From contig NZ_JAFCKF010000004.1 in NCBI RefSeq assembly GCF_018130545.1, forward strand, positions 569,501-633,500: DNA of 64,000 nucleotides, in the 5' to 3' direction. Below the pieces are notes generated by a model. The model had not been told where the DNA came from, made no database searches, and worked only from the letters and a program-made list of their open reading frames with translations. Source of the stretch: Bradyrhizobium tropiciagri. GTDB lineage: Bacteria > Pseudomonadota > Alphaproteobacteria > Rhizobiales > Xanthobacteraceae. Of the stretch, positions 50,520 to 58,434 are shown in pieces. The stretch's first letter is position 1. Every line of letters starts with the position of its first letter. The position numbers and the translations under genes were made by a program.

Positions 50520-50621
50520 CATGACCTGAATGGGTCATGTCTCGAGGGATCGCGCACAGTCCGCCTAGCACGGGCCGTGCGCGATCTCCTCTTGTCTTTC
50601 CCTTGCCGGGGTAAAGTCCCG

Positions 50622-50638
50622 TCGGGAATTCTTCCCGG
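50622..50638. promoter_or_regulatory. Shared palindromic operator, site C, plus a half-site
   Basis: TCGGGAA (50622-50628), centre TTC, TTCCCGG (50632-50638): one mismatch in the last base. A half-site TCGGGAA follows at 50644-50650. Both lie 76-104 bp before the lanmodulin ATG. Confidence 0.6.
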
Positions 50639-50725
50639 ATTGATCGGGAAGAATGCTTGAATGCAGTGCGGCAACCAGCTAATTCGTCAGCTGAACTCAC
50701 AACTGGCGTTAGATGGAGATCGAGC

Positions 50726-51127
50726 ATGATACTGCGTCCATTGGCTGGCTTGGTGCTGGCCGCTGCCATGACATTGTCAGCACCGGCCTTTGCGGCCGCG
50801 AGCAATGGCAGCACCATCAAGATGTTCGATCCCGACAATGACGGTACGCTCGACCTGTCCGAGGTGAAGAACGCCGCGTCGGCATTGTTCGACAAGCTCG
50901 ATCCTGACAAGGACGGCACCCTCGATGCTCGCGAACTGCGCGGCAGGCTCTCCAGGAAGGAGCTGAATGCAGCTGATCCCGACCACGACGGTACCCTGAC
51001 CAAGGACGAATATCTTGCCGTCGTCGAAAAGCGGTTCGGCGCAGCCAACCCCGACAATGACGGGACCTTGGATGCGAAGGAATTGAAGTCGCCCGCCGGG
51101 CGCTCTCTGCTTCGATTGATGAAATAA
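50726..51127 (+). CDS. lanM: Lanmodulin (lanthanide-binding EF-hand protein)
   Basis: This 133-residue protein has a signal peptide (about 1-23) and four 12-residue EF-hands at 35-46, 59-70, 84-95 and 108-119. All have Pro at position 2 (DPDNDG, DPDKDG, DPDHDG, NPDNDG), and EF1-EF2 and EF3-EF4 are only 12 residues apart. Both traits mark lanmodulin, the Methylobacterium periplasmic protein that binds lanthanides with picomolar affinity, rather than calmodulin. EF3 has Thr at position 9 where the others have Asp. The length equals that of the Methylorubrum protein. It follows the PQQ dehydrogenase gene by 200 bp and has its own operator-like site. Confidence 0.92.
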   Translation: MILRPLAGLVLAAAMTLSAPAFAAASNGSTIKMFDPDNDGTLDLSEVKNAASALFDKLDPDKDGTLDARELRGRLSRKELNAADPDHDGTLTKDEYLAVVEKRFGAANPDNDGTLDAKELKSPAGRSLLRLMK

Positions 51128-51157
51128 GGATCGCGGCGCCGGGTTTTGCGCCATCAA

Positions 51158-51192
51158 GCCTCAGCGCTTCCCGCGCTGAGGCTTTTGTTTTT
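51158..51192 (+). terminator. Intrinsic terminator after lanmodulin
   Basis: GCCTCAGCGC (51158-51167), loop TTCCC, GCGCTGAGGC (51173-51182), then TTTTGTTTTT. This is a textbook terminator, the best in the window, ending the lanmodulin transcript 30 bp after its stop. Confidence 0.9.
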
Positions 51193-51225
51193 GACCGCGC
51201 TCGCCTCTTCGGACGGGCTCTATGG

Positions 51226-51900
51226 TCAGTCCTTGAACTCGCAGCCGAGGCGCTGTAGCGCCTCATCGACCCAGCGGCGGTCGCTGGTGCCGGCGAGGAT
51301 CTGCTGGATGGCCTTTTCCTCGGTCGCCTTCTTGGCCTCGGTCAGCTTGCAGATGGCCTCGGCGTCGTCATGGGGCACGCAGAGCACGCCGTCGTCGTCG
51401 GCCACGATGAGGTCGCCGGGCTCGACGATCATGCCGTCGATCGAGATCGCGCAATTGATCTCGCCCGGGCCGTCCTTATAGGGCCCGCGATGGGCGACGC
51501 CGGCGGCGAACACCGGGAATGAGCCGGCGCGGATCGCGCCGGCATCGCGGATCGAGCCGTCGATCACGAAACCCGCGACGCCCTTCTTCTCGGCCAGCGT
51601 CGACATGATCTCGCCGATGATGGCGTTGACCAGCACGCCGCCGGCATCGACCACGATCACGTCGCCGGGCTGCGCCAGGTCGATCGCCTTGTGCACCATC
51701 AGATTGTCGCCGGGGCGGGTCTTTACGGTCAGCGCCGGGCCGCCGAGCCAGCCGCCCTTATGCATCGGCCGCAGCCGGTTGGTGCCCGCGATCCGCGACA
51801 TCGAATCGCTGATATTGGCGACCGGCAGCGTGCGGTAGCGCGCGACGAGGTCAGGCGACACTTTCCGCTTTGCCTTGTGAATTGCAAATCCTATGGCCAT
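51226..51900 (-). CDS. RraA-family protein, LigK-like 4-carboxy-4-hydroxy-2-oxoadipate aldolase
   Basis: This 224-residue protein has the RraA/HMG-CHA aldolase fold. Motifs are VANISDSMSRIAG, GGPALTVKTRPGDN, GDVIVVDAGG, GVAGFVIDGSIRDAGAIRA and PGDLIVADDDGVL. The GxxRD pattern (GSIRDA) holds the catalytic Arg-Asp of class II aldolases. It is adjacent to a LigJ-like hydratase, so a LigK-type aldolase that splits the product to pyruvate and oxaloacetate is the best reading. A plain RraA-type RNase E regulator is less likely. Confidence 0.82.
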   Translation of the reverse strand: MAIGFAIHKAKRKVSPDLVARYRTLPVANISDSMSRIAGTNRLRPMHKGGWLGGPALTVKTRPGDNLMVHKAIDLAQPGDVIVVDAGGVLVNAIIGEIMSTLAEKKGVAGFVIDGSIRDAGAIRAGSFPVFAAGVAHRGPYKDGPGEINCAISIDGMIVEPGDLIVADDDGVLCVPHDDAEAICKLTEAKKATEEKAIQQILAGTSDRRWVDEALQRLGCEFKD

Positions 51901-51932
51901 CGGTTTTCTCCGGGTTCTGCTTGAGCGCGGGT

Positions 51933-52958
51933 TCAGTGCGCGCGGCGGTCGAGATGGGCGTTGAGGCGAGGATAGACGCGGCGGGCGTTGCCTTCAAAGA
52001 TCTTGGCCTTGTCTTCCGCACTCAACGGCAATGCGTCGATGTAGCGGCGGGTGTCGTCGAAATGATGCCCGGTTTCGGGATCGATGCCGCGCACCGCGCC
52101 GACCATCTCAGAGGCAAACAGGATGTTCTCGACCGGGATCACCCGGGTCAACAGCTCGATGCCGGGCAGGTGATAGACGCAGGTGTCGAAGAACACGTTC
52201 TTCAAGAGATGCTCCGACAGCGGCGGCAGCTTCATGTCCTGCGCCAGGCCCCGGTAGCGGCCCCAATGATAGGGCACCGCGCCGCCGCCATGCGGGATGA
52301 TGAAGCGCAGGGTCGGGAAGCGCTTGAACAGGTCCGAGGTGAGGAACTGCATGAAGGCGGTGGTGTCGCCGTTGAGGTAATGCGCGCCGGTGCCGTGGAA
52401 GCAGGGATTGCAGGACGAGGAGACATGGACCATCGCCGGCACGTCGAGCTCGACCATCTTCTCATACAGCGGATACCACCACTCGTCGGTCAGCGGTGGA
52501 TCGCACCAATAGCCGCCGGCCGGATCGGGATTGAGGTTGCAGCCGACGAAGCCAAGCTGGGTCACGCAGCGCTCCAGCTCCTCGATGCAGTTTTTGGGCT
52601 GCACGCCCGGGCTCTGCGGCAGCTGGCAGACCGGAACGAAGTTCTGCGGAAACAAAGTGCAGACCCGGTGCACGAGGTCGTTGCAGATCGTGGTCCATTC
52701 ACGGCTGGTGGCTTCCTTGCCGACATGATGCGCCATGCCGGCGGCGCGCGGCGAGAAGATGGTGACGTCGGTGCCGCGCTCCTTCTGCAAGCGAAGCTGC
52801 GCGCCCTCGACGCTGCTGCGGATCTCGTCGTCGGTGATGCCGAGATTGGTGGTGAGCGGGCGGCGCGATTTGTCGGCGAGGCCGGCGAGCTGCTTGTCGC
52901 GGAAGATCTGCAGCTTGGCCGGCTCGGTGGTGTAGTGGCCGTGACAGTCGATGATCAT
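51933..52958 (-). CDS. ligJ: 4-oxalomesaconate hydratase (LigJ-like amidohydrolase)
   Basis: This 341-residue TIM-barrel protein of the amidohydrolase_2/ACMSD group matches LigJ in length. Key parts are IIDCHGHYT (first metal ligands), a central HVSSS with CNPCFHGTGAHYLNGDT, FIIPHGGGAVPYHWGR and LFASEMVGA. LigJ hydrates 4-oxalomesaconate in the protocatechuate 4,5-cleavage and gallate pathways; the next enzyme is the aldolase encoded next to it. The ring-cleavage genes are not in this window. Confidence 0.82.
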   Translation of the reverse strand: MIIDCHGHYTTEPAKLQIFRDKQLAGLADKSRRPLTTNLGITDDEIRSSVEGAQLRLQKERGTDVTIFSPRAAGMAHHVGKEATSREWTTICNDLVHRVCTLFPQNFVPVCQLPQSPGVQPKNCIEELERCVTQLGFVGCNLNPDPAGGYWCDPPLTDEWWYPLYEKMVELDVPAMVHVSSSCNPCFHGTGAHYLNGDTTAFMQFLTSDLFKRFPTLRFIIPHGGGAVPYHWGRYRGLAQDMKLPPLSEHLLKNVFFDTCVYHLPGIELLTRVIPVENILFASEMVGAVRGIDPETGHHFDDTRRYIDALPLSAEDKAKIFEGNARRVYPRLNAHLDRRAH

Positions 52959-52991
52959 GGTGGCTTCCTTATTGTCCCCTTGGCAGTGCTA

Positions 52992-54320
52992 TCAGTGTGT
53001 AACGGTCGACGGGATCGCGCCCGTCAATTCGGTCTCGCGCGGCTTGACGCGCATGGTGGCGGCGATGGCGGAGGCGACGAACAGGAAGCCGGCGATGCCG
53101 ACCAATGCCCAGGAGAAGCTTCCGGTGGCGTCCTTGATCAGGCCGATGCACCACGGGCCGATCAACCCGCCGAACTGCGCCAGCGTGTTGACCATCGCGA
53201 TCGAGGCGGCGCCGGCCGCGCCGGTCAAGAGCGAGGCGTTGATGCTCCAGAACAGCGGATTGCCGGCGTTCAGGCTGAAGCCGACCACGCACAGGAACAC
53301 GAAGGCCAGCACCGGGCTTGCAACATAGGCGCTGCCCAGCATCGCGACAGCGGCGATCAGATAGACCGCCGCAAGATGAAACTTGCGGTCGCCCGTCTTG
53401 TCCGAGCTGCGGCTCACCACGATGGTGCCGATGACGCCGAGCAGCGGCGGGATTGCCGAGAGGAAACCGACCTGGATGTTGCTGAGATTGCCCATGCCCT
53501 TGATGATCTGCGGCAGCCACAGCAACAGGCCATAGATGCCGACCAGCGCGCAGCCGAACAGCGCCGCCAAGAGCCAGACCCTGATATCGAGCACGCATTC
53601 GATCAACCTGTGCTGCCCCTGTCGTTCGATCGCGGCCCGCTCGGCGGCGAGTTCGCTCTCCAGCCAGGCCGCCTGCTCCTTGGTGAGCCAGCTCGCCTTG
53701 GCCGGGCGGTCGGTCAGATAATAGAGCGTGAACAGGCCGAGCAGAATGGTCGGAACGCCCTCGGCGATGAACATCCATTGCCAGCCGTGCAGTCCGGCCG
53801 TGCCGTCGTACCAGGTCATGATGCTGGTCGAGATCGGCCCGCCTAGTACGGCCGAGAACGAGCCGGCGATGATGTACCCGGCGACTGCGCGGGCGCGATA
53901 GCGCGCCGGGAACCAGTAGGTGAGATACAGCACCACGCCGGGCATGAAGCCCGCTTCCGCGACGCCGAGGCCGAACCGCATCACATAGAGGCTGAGCGGA
54001 TTCCAGACGAAGGCGGTCAACGTGGCGACCAGGCCCCAGGTGATCAGGATGCGCGCCAGCCAGATCCGGGCGCCGAGCCAGTGCAGCATCAGATTGCTCG
54101 GCACCTCGAGCACCATGTAGCCGAGGAAGAAGATGCTGGCGGCGAAGCCGAAGATCGCGGGGCTGAGGCCGAGATCCTTGTTCATTGTCAGCCCGGCATA
54201 GCCGAGATTGATGCGGTCGAGATAGTTGAAGAACATCATCGCGAACAGGATCGGAATCAGCCGCCAATAGACGCGGCGGATGGTTTGCTGTTCGAGCTCG
54301 CTGACGGACGCACCAGGCAT
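52992..54320 (-). CDS. MFS transporter, anion:cation symporter type
   Basis: This 442-residue, 12-span carrier has the ACS-family sequence RVYWRLIPILFAMMFFNYLDRINLGYAGLTM at the first span and typical LGYMVLEVPSNLMLHWLG further on. Members take up organic anions such as phthalate, hydroxyphenylacetate or tartrate. The start at 54320 is chosen for the GGGAGGA ribosome site; ATGs at 54338 and 54353 lack one, and the frame running on to 55667 overlaps the next gene. It probably imports an aromatic acid for the pathway. Confidence 0.9.
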   Translation of the reverse strand: MPGASVSELEQQTIRRVYWRLIPILFAMMFFNYLDRINLGYAGLTMNKDLGLSPAIFGFAASIFFLGYMVLEVPSNLMLHWLGARIWLARILITWGLVATLTAFVWNPLSLYVMRFGLGVAEAGFMPGVVLYLTYWFPARYRARAVAGYIIAGSFSAVLGGPISTSIMTWYDGTAGLHGWQWMFIAEGVPTILLGLFTLYYLTDRPAKASWLTKEQAAWLESELAAERAAIERQGQHRLIECVLDIRVWLLAALFGCALVGIYGLLLWLPQIIKGMGNLSNIQVGFLSAIPPLLGVIGTIVVSRSSDKTGDRKFHLAAVYLIAAVAMLGSAYVASPVLAFVFLCVVGFSLNAGNPLFWSINASLLTGAAGAASIAMVNTLAQFGGLIGPWCIGLIKDATGSFSWALVGIAGFLFVASAIAATMRVKPRETELTGAIPSTVTH

Positions 54321-54349
54321 TACAATCCTCCCGTTCATTGTGATGGCGT

Positions 54350-55678
54350 TCATTGGGTCGCGACGCCATTTCGGATGTTGTTGGGCTGCGTGGTCTCTCG
54401 TTCGGGGAGTGGCCGCTCGACGCCGTCCGGAGCTGAGCCTGCTGCCATCGTTCTGAGGTCGATGCCTTGCTGCTCGGGCAGCAACAAGGCTGCGCAGAAG
54501 GCGGCGGTGTAGCCACAGATCGCGCAGATCGCCATGGCATCGCCGAGATGCATCTGCGCCGAGAGAATGCCGACGGTCGCAGGTACGATCGAGCCGAGGC
54601 CGCGCCCGGCGCTGAGCGCAAAGCCTGCGCCATTGGCGCGGATGTTGGTCGGAAACAGCTCGGCAAAGGTCGGCATCAGGCCAGAAGCGAGGCCGGCCTG
54701 CAGCGCACCGAGGAAGAAGCCGAGGATGATGGTGATGCCCTGGCCGATCGGCGCCTGGGTGTAGACGACGACGTTCAGCGCCTGGCAGACCAGGAACAGC
54801 ATGAAGCCTTTGCGGCGGCCGATTCGGTCGGCAATCAGGCCGAACGCGATCGGCCCGACGAACGATCCGAAGATGTTGACCGCGAGATAGCCGGCGGTGT
54901 GCATGACGGGCAGATGCAGGCCGGTTTGCAGATAGGTTGGTAGCCAGGTGATCATCACATAGGCCGCGCCCAGCGTGCCTGTCGTGAAGAAGGTTGCGAC
55001 CAGCGTCTTGAACAGATGCTCGTCGGTGAAGATGGTCCAGAAGTTGTGCGTCGCGGCAGCGCGCTGCGCCTTCTCTTCGACGAAGATCGCGGATTCCGGC
55101 ACGAAGCGGCGGACGAAGAACACCAGCAGCGCGGGCAGGATTCCGATCGCGAAGAACACGCGCCAGGCGATGTCCTGCGACAGCCAGCCGAAGATGACCG
55201 GAAATGCCGCCACCGACAGCGCGTTGCCGACGGCGTATCCGCTCTGGATTGCAGCCGCAACGCGGCCGCGCATGCCGGCCGAAACCACTTCGGCGACCAG
55301 CACGGCGCCGACCGCCGCCTCGCCGCCATAGCCCATGCCCTGGATGGCGCGTGCGACCAGCAGGTACCAGAAGCCGTGGGCAAAAGCGGCGGCAAAGGTC
55401 GAGACCGCGACCAGCAGGATGGTGAATTGCAGCACGCGCACCCGGCCGAAACGGTCGGCAGCAATGCCGGCGACCCAACCGCCGATTGCGGTGCCGATCA
55501 GCGAGCTTGAGGCGAGGATGCCGGCGTCGGGCCGCGACAGGCTCAGCGTCGCGATCAACGCCGGCGTGACCAGCGCGTAGATCGTGGTGTCCATCGAGTC
55601 GAGCGCGAGCCCGCCGAAGGCGGCGAAGAATGTCTTGCGTTCGACGGCGGACAGTTTGGACAGCCACCCCAGATTCAT
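54350..55678 (-). CDS. MFS transporter, aromatic acid:H+ symporter type
   Basis: This 442-residue, 12-span carrier is of the AAHS/metabolite:H+ type. Signs are GGLALDSMDTTIYALVTPAL at the first span, the conserved loop ADRFGRVRVL and later ADRIGRRKG (D-R-x-G-R/K motif). It shares no frame with the previous gene. Two unrelated MFS carriers in one operon suggest uptake of two related acids or of a substrate and export of a by-product. Confidence 0.9.
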   Translation of the reverse strand: MNLGWLSKLSAVERKTFFAAFGGLALDSMDTTIYALVTPALIATLSLSRPDAGILASSSLIGTAIGGWVAGIAADRFGRVRVLQFTILLVAVSTFAAAFAHGFWYLLVARAIQGMGYGGEAAVGAVLVAEVVSAGMRGRVAAAIQSGYAVGNALSVAAFPVIFGWLSQDIAWRVFFAIGILPALLVFFVRRFVPESAIFVEEKAQRAAATHNFWTIFTDEHLFKTLVATFFTTGTLGAAYVMITWLPTYLQTGLHLPVMHTAGYLAVNIFGSFVGPIAFGLIADRIGRRKGFMLFLVCQALNVVVYTQAPIGQGITIILGFFLGALQAGLASGLMPTFAELFPTNIRANGAGFALSAGRGLGSIVPATVGILSAQMHLGDAMAICAICGYTAAFCAALLLPEQQGIDLRTMAAGSAPDGVERPLPERETTQPNNIRNGVATQ

Positions 55679-55730
55679 GTTCGTTTCCTCTTGATGAGTC
55701 CGGCCTCTTGTCGGGCCGTTTCCGTGAGAT

Positions 55731-56717
55731 CTAAGGAGGGTCCAGCGCTGCCGGGTTCACCACATTGCCGCGATCGATCTCGCCGCCGGTCAGCACCGTC
55801 GCGATGTTGCGCGCGGCCTCGATACCGGTCCGCGTGATCGATGCGCCGGTTTGCGCGGCGATATGCGGTGTCACGATCAGGTTCGGCGCCTGCAGGATCG
55901 GCCGGTCCTTGGCCGGCGGCTCTTCCGCCAGCGTGTCGAGGCCGGCACCGGCGAGATGGCCGCTTGCGAGCGCCGCGCGCAGCGCGTCCTCGTCGACCAG
56001 CGCGCCACGCGCGGTGTTGATCAGGATGGCGCCGGGCTTCATGGCGGCGAGACGTGCGGCATCGATCATGCCGCGCGTCACGTCGGTCAGCGGCGCGTGC
56101 AGGCTGACGATGTCGGAGACCGCGAGCAGCTCGGCGAGATCGGCGGCCTCACGCGCCAGCGCCGGGTCGACGCGGCCCTTGCTCCGGCCGAGCGCGACGA
56201 CGGTCATGCCGAGCGCGGCGGCTGCGCGTGCGACGTGCCGGGCGATGCGGCCGAAGCCGACCAGGCCGATGGTACGGCCGCGGACTTCGCGGCCGCGATA
56301 GCTGGCGCGGTCCCAGGCGCCGGCATGGGTGCGTGCATTCAGGCTGACGACGTCACGTCCGAGCGCGAGGGTCAGCGCGATAGTGTGCTCGGCAACCGCG
56401 GGCGCGTTGGCATCGCCCGCCACCATCACCAGTATGCGCCTCGCCGTTGCCGCATCGATGTCGACGCTGTCGACGCCCGCGCCGTGCTTGGCGATCACGC
56501 GCAGATGCGGATTGCTGGCGATCACAGCGGAGGAGAATACCGGATTGCCGCGCATCAGGATCGCCTGCGTCGGTGCGATCGCCATCTCGTAGCTGAGGCG
56601 CTCGGGCGTGATGGCATCGCGCGTCAGCACGATCTCTGCGCCGATCTCGGTGAGGATCTTGACGGCGGCGGGGGCGAGGTTGTCGCCGGTGACCAGAATG
56701 CGGAAAGGAGCGGTCAT
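55731..56717 (-). CDS. D-2-hydroxyacid dehydrogenase family protein
   Basis: This 328-residue NAD(P)-dependent dehydrogenase has the Rossmann motif GLVGFGRIARHVA and the active-site pattern NTARGALVDEDAL (catalytic Arg) with the Glu-His pair in LAEEPP and VTPHIAAQT. It fits the phosphoglycerate/hydroxypyruvate-type family. It is the first gene of the minus-strand group, divergent from a LysR regulator. It could reduce a 2-oxo acid made by the aldolase. Confidence 0.9.
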   Translation of the reverse strand: MTAPFRILVTGDNLAPAAVKILTEIGAEIVLTRDAITPERLSYEMAIAPTQAILMRGNPVFSSAVIASNPHLRVIAKHGAGVDSVDIDAATARRILVMVAGDANAPAVAEHTIALTLALGRDVVSLNARTHAGAWDRASYRGREVRGRTIGLVGFGRIARHVARAAAALGMTVVALGRSKGRVDPALAREAADLAELLAVSDIVSLHAPLTDVTRGMIDAARLAAMKPGAILINTARGALVDEDALRAALASGHLAGAGLDTLAEEPPAKDRPILQAPNLIVTPHIAAQTGASITRTGIEAARNIATVLTGGEIDRGNVVNPAALDPP

Positions 56718-56854
56718 GATCTATCGCCGCTGCGATATTGCATGGCAGCCCCGCTGCGTGCGCCGCGCGATATTGCCTGAACCTGACGCATTTCTCGCGC
56801 TTCTCCCTTGGATCACAGGTGATTTCGCGCGAAGATCGGGAAACGACCCCTTGA

Positions 56855-56874
56855 GGTCAAATACCGCTTTGACC
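56855..56874. promoter_or_regulatory. Palindromic LysR-type operator in the divergent region
   Basis: GGTCAAA (56855-56861), 6-bp spacer, TTTGACC (56868-56874): perfect 7-bp arms. It lies 28 bp before the lysR ATG and between it and the divergent dehydrogenase gene, the usual place for a LysR binding site. Confidence 0.6.
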
Positions 56875-56902
56875 CCTCACTTATAGGGAATCGGAATAAG
56901 CC

Positions 56903-57838
56903 ATGGATTACAGGCAGCTTCGTTACTTCATCGCGGTGGCCGAAGAGCTCAGCTTCAGCCGCGCCGCCAAACGCCTGCATGTCAGCCAGCCGCCGCTGAG
57001 CACGCAGATCAAGGCGATGGAGGAAGAGCTCGGCACGCGCCTGCTGGCGCGGACGCGGCGCGCGGTGGAGCTCACCCAGGCAGGGCAGTTGCTGCTGGAA
57101 CATGCGCGGCGCGCCGTCAGCGAGCTCGACCTGGCCTCGGAGACGGTGCGCCGTGCCGCGCGCGGCGAGGCCGGCATGATCCGCATCGGATTTACCGGCT
57201 CGGTGCCGATGCTCGACATGTTCGCCGAGCTGTTTCGCAGCTTCCGTGCCAGCTATCCGCGGGTGAAGATCGAGCTCCGGCACATGTCGACGGCGACGCA
57301 GCTGCGCGCGCTCGCCGACGCCGAGCTCGATGTTGCGATCATGCGGCCGCCGCTCGATTTCAGGCCGGCGGCGGACTTGCAGGTGCATGTGGTCTGGCGC
57401 GACCGGCTGATGGTGTTTCTGCCGCTGGACCATCCGCTGGCCGTCGCGAAAGGCGCGCTCGAGATGGCCGACCTCGCCGAGCATGAATTCGTCGGCATGG
57501 CCGAGAGCGGCTGCGGCGTCGGCGACCAGGCCGCGATGCTGTGCCGGCGCGCGGGCTTTGCGCCGCGCGTGGTGCAGGAGGCGCATGAGCTGCGCACCGT
57601 GCTCAGCCTCGTCGCCGCCGGGATCGGGCTGTCGATCCTGCCGTCCTGCTACCAGCAGGCCGGCGTGATGAACGTCGTGGCCAAGCCGCTGGAGACGCCG
57701 GATGCCGAAAGCCGCATGCTGGTGGCGATGCGCTCGAACGCTTCGCTGCTGCCGCGCCGGTTCGTCGAATGCGCGCTGCAGGCGGCGTCGCGCAGCGCAC
57801 CGCCGCTGGTGCCCGAGGTCGCCGCAGTCAGCCGCTGA
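56903..57838 (+). CDS. LysR-family transcriptional regulator
   Basis: This 311-residue regulator has a winged-helix N-terminus (MDYRQLRYFIAVAEELSFSR, HVSQPPLSTQIKAMEEELGTRLL) and a substrate-binding domain. The N-terminal RQLRYFIAVAEE matches the BenM/CatM group, whose members respond to aromatic acids or their ring-fission products. It lies divergent from the hydroxyacid dehydrogenase, MFS, LigJ and LigK-like genes, so it likely controls them through the palindrome at 56855. Confidence 0.92.
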   Translation: MDYRQLRYFIAVAEELSFSRAAKRLHVSQPPLSTQIKAMEEELGTRLLARTRRAVELTQAGQLLLEHARRAVSELDLASETVRRAARGEAGMIRIGFTGSVPMLDMFAELFRSFRASYPRVKIELRHMSTATQLRALADAELDVAIMRPPLDFRPAADLQVHVVWRDRLMVFLPLDHPLAVAKGALEMADLAEHEFVGMAESGCGVGDQAAMLCRRAGFAPRVVQEAHELRTVLSLVAAGIGLSILPSCYQQAGVMNVVAKPLETPDAESRMLVAMRSNASLLPRRFVECALQAASRSAPPLVPEVAAVSR

Positions 57839-58061
57839 TCGTGCCGCGCGCGGTTAACGGCGGCTGGCAAGTGGCCATCGGCGCACCCCATACTTTCGTT
57901 GGCAGTAGTCTCCCGGAATGCAGTCTGGCGCTGCTCTTGCATAGCTGAATCTCAGGTGCTGGGGCGCCGATTCGTCGTGGTCTCGCCTGCGACGGCAATG
58001 TCGCGAACGAATAATTGGTGATGCGCGCCCGCAGCTATTTGACATCTGCGGAGACGAAAAG

Positions 58062-58412
58062 ATGCACGTTCTCACACGTGCGGCAGTCCTGCTTGGGGCG
58101 GTGTGTTTGACATCGCCGACCCTGGCGCGCGACGACGGCCGCTACGCCAACTCACCATTGAAACCCTGGTTTGAAAGCCTGCACAGCGGCTACGGACAGT
58201 GCTGCTCGGATGCCGACGGATATGTGGTCGCCGATCCCGACTGGGAGTCGGATCACGGACACTACCGCGTGCTGATCGACAGCGAATGGGTTGTCGTGCC
58301 TGATCAGGCCGTGATCACCGAGCCGAACAAGATCGGGCGAACCATGGTGTGGAAGCACTATATCGACGGCCACCCGCGCATCCGCTGCTTCATGCCGGGC
58401 AGCATGACCTGA
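58062..58412 (+). CDS. Small exported hypothetical protein
   Basis: This 116-residue protein has a signal peptide (about residues 1-22, CLTSPTLA) and a conserved-looking core with SGYGQCCSDADGY and GHPRIRCFMPGS. The vicinal Cys pair and a later Cys may form disulfides in the periplasm. I recall similar small proteins as unknown conserved in Bradyrhizobium. It ends 23 bp from the convergent lysR gene. Confidence 0.75.
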   Translation: MHVLTRAAVLLGAVCLTSPTLARDDGRYANSPLKPWFESLHSGYGQCCSDADGYVVADPDWESDHGHYRVLIDSEWVVVPDQAVITEPNKIGRTMVWKHYIDGHPRIRCFMPGSMT

Positions 58413-58434
58413 GACGTCTCGTCCGCCCCGCGGC

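Noticed and set aside
54321-55667. Fusion of the two MFS genes as one 891-residue protein
   Set aside because: The N-terminal part is a shadow of the second carrier in another frame (Arg-rich, no membrane spans).
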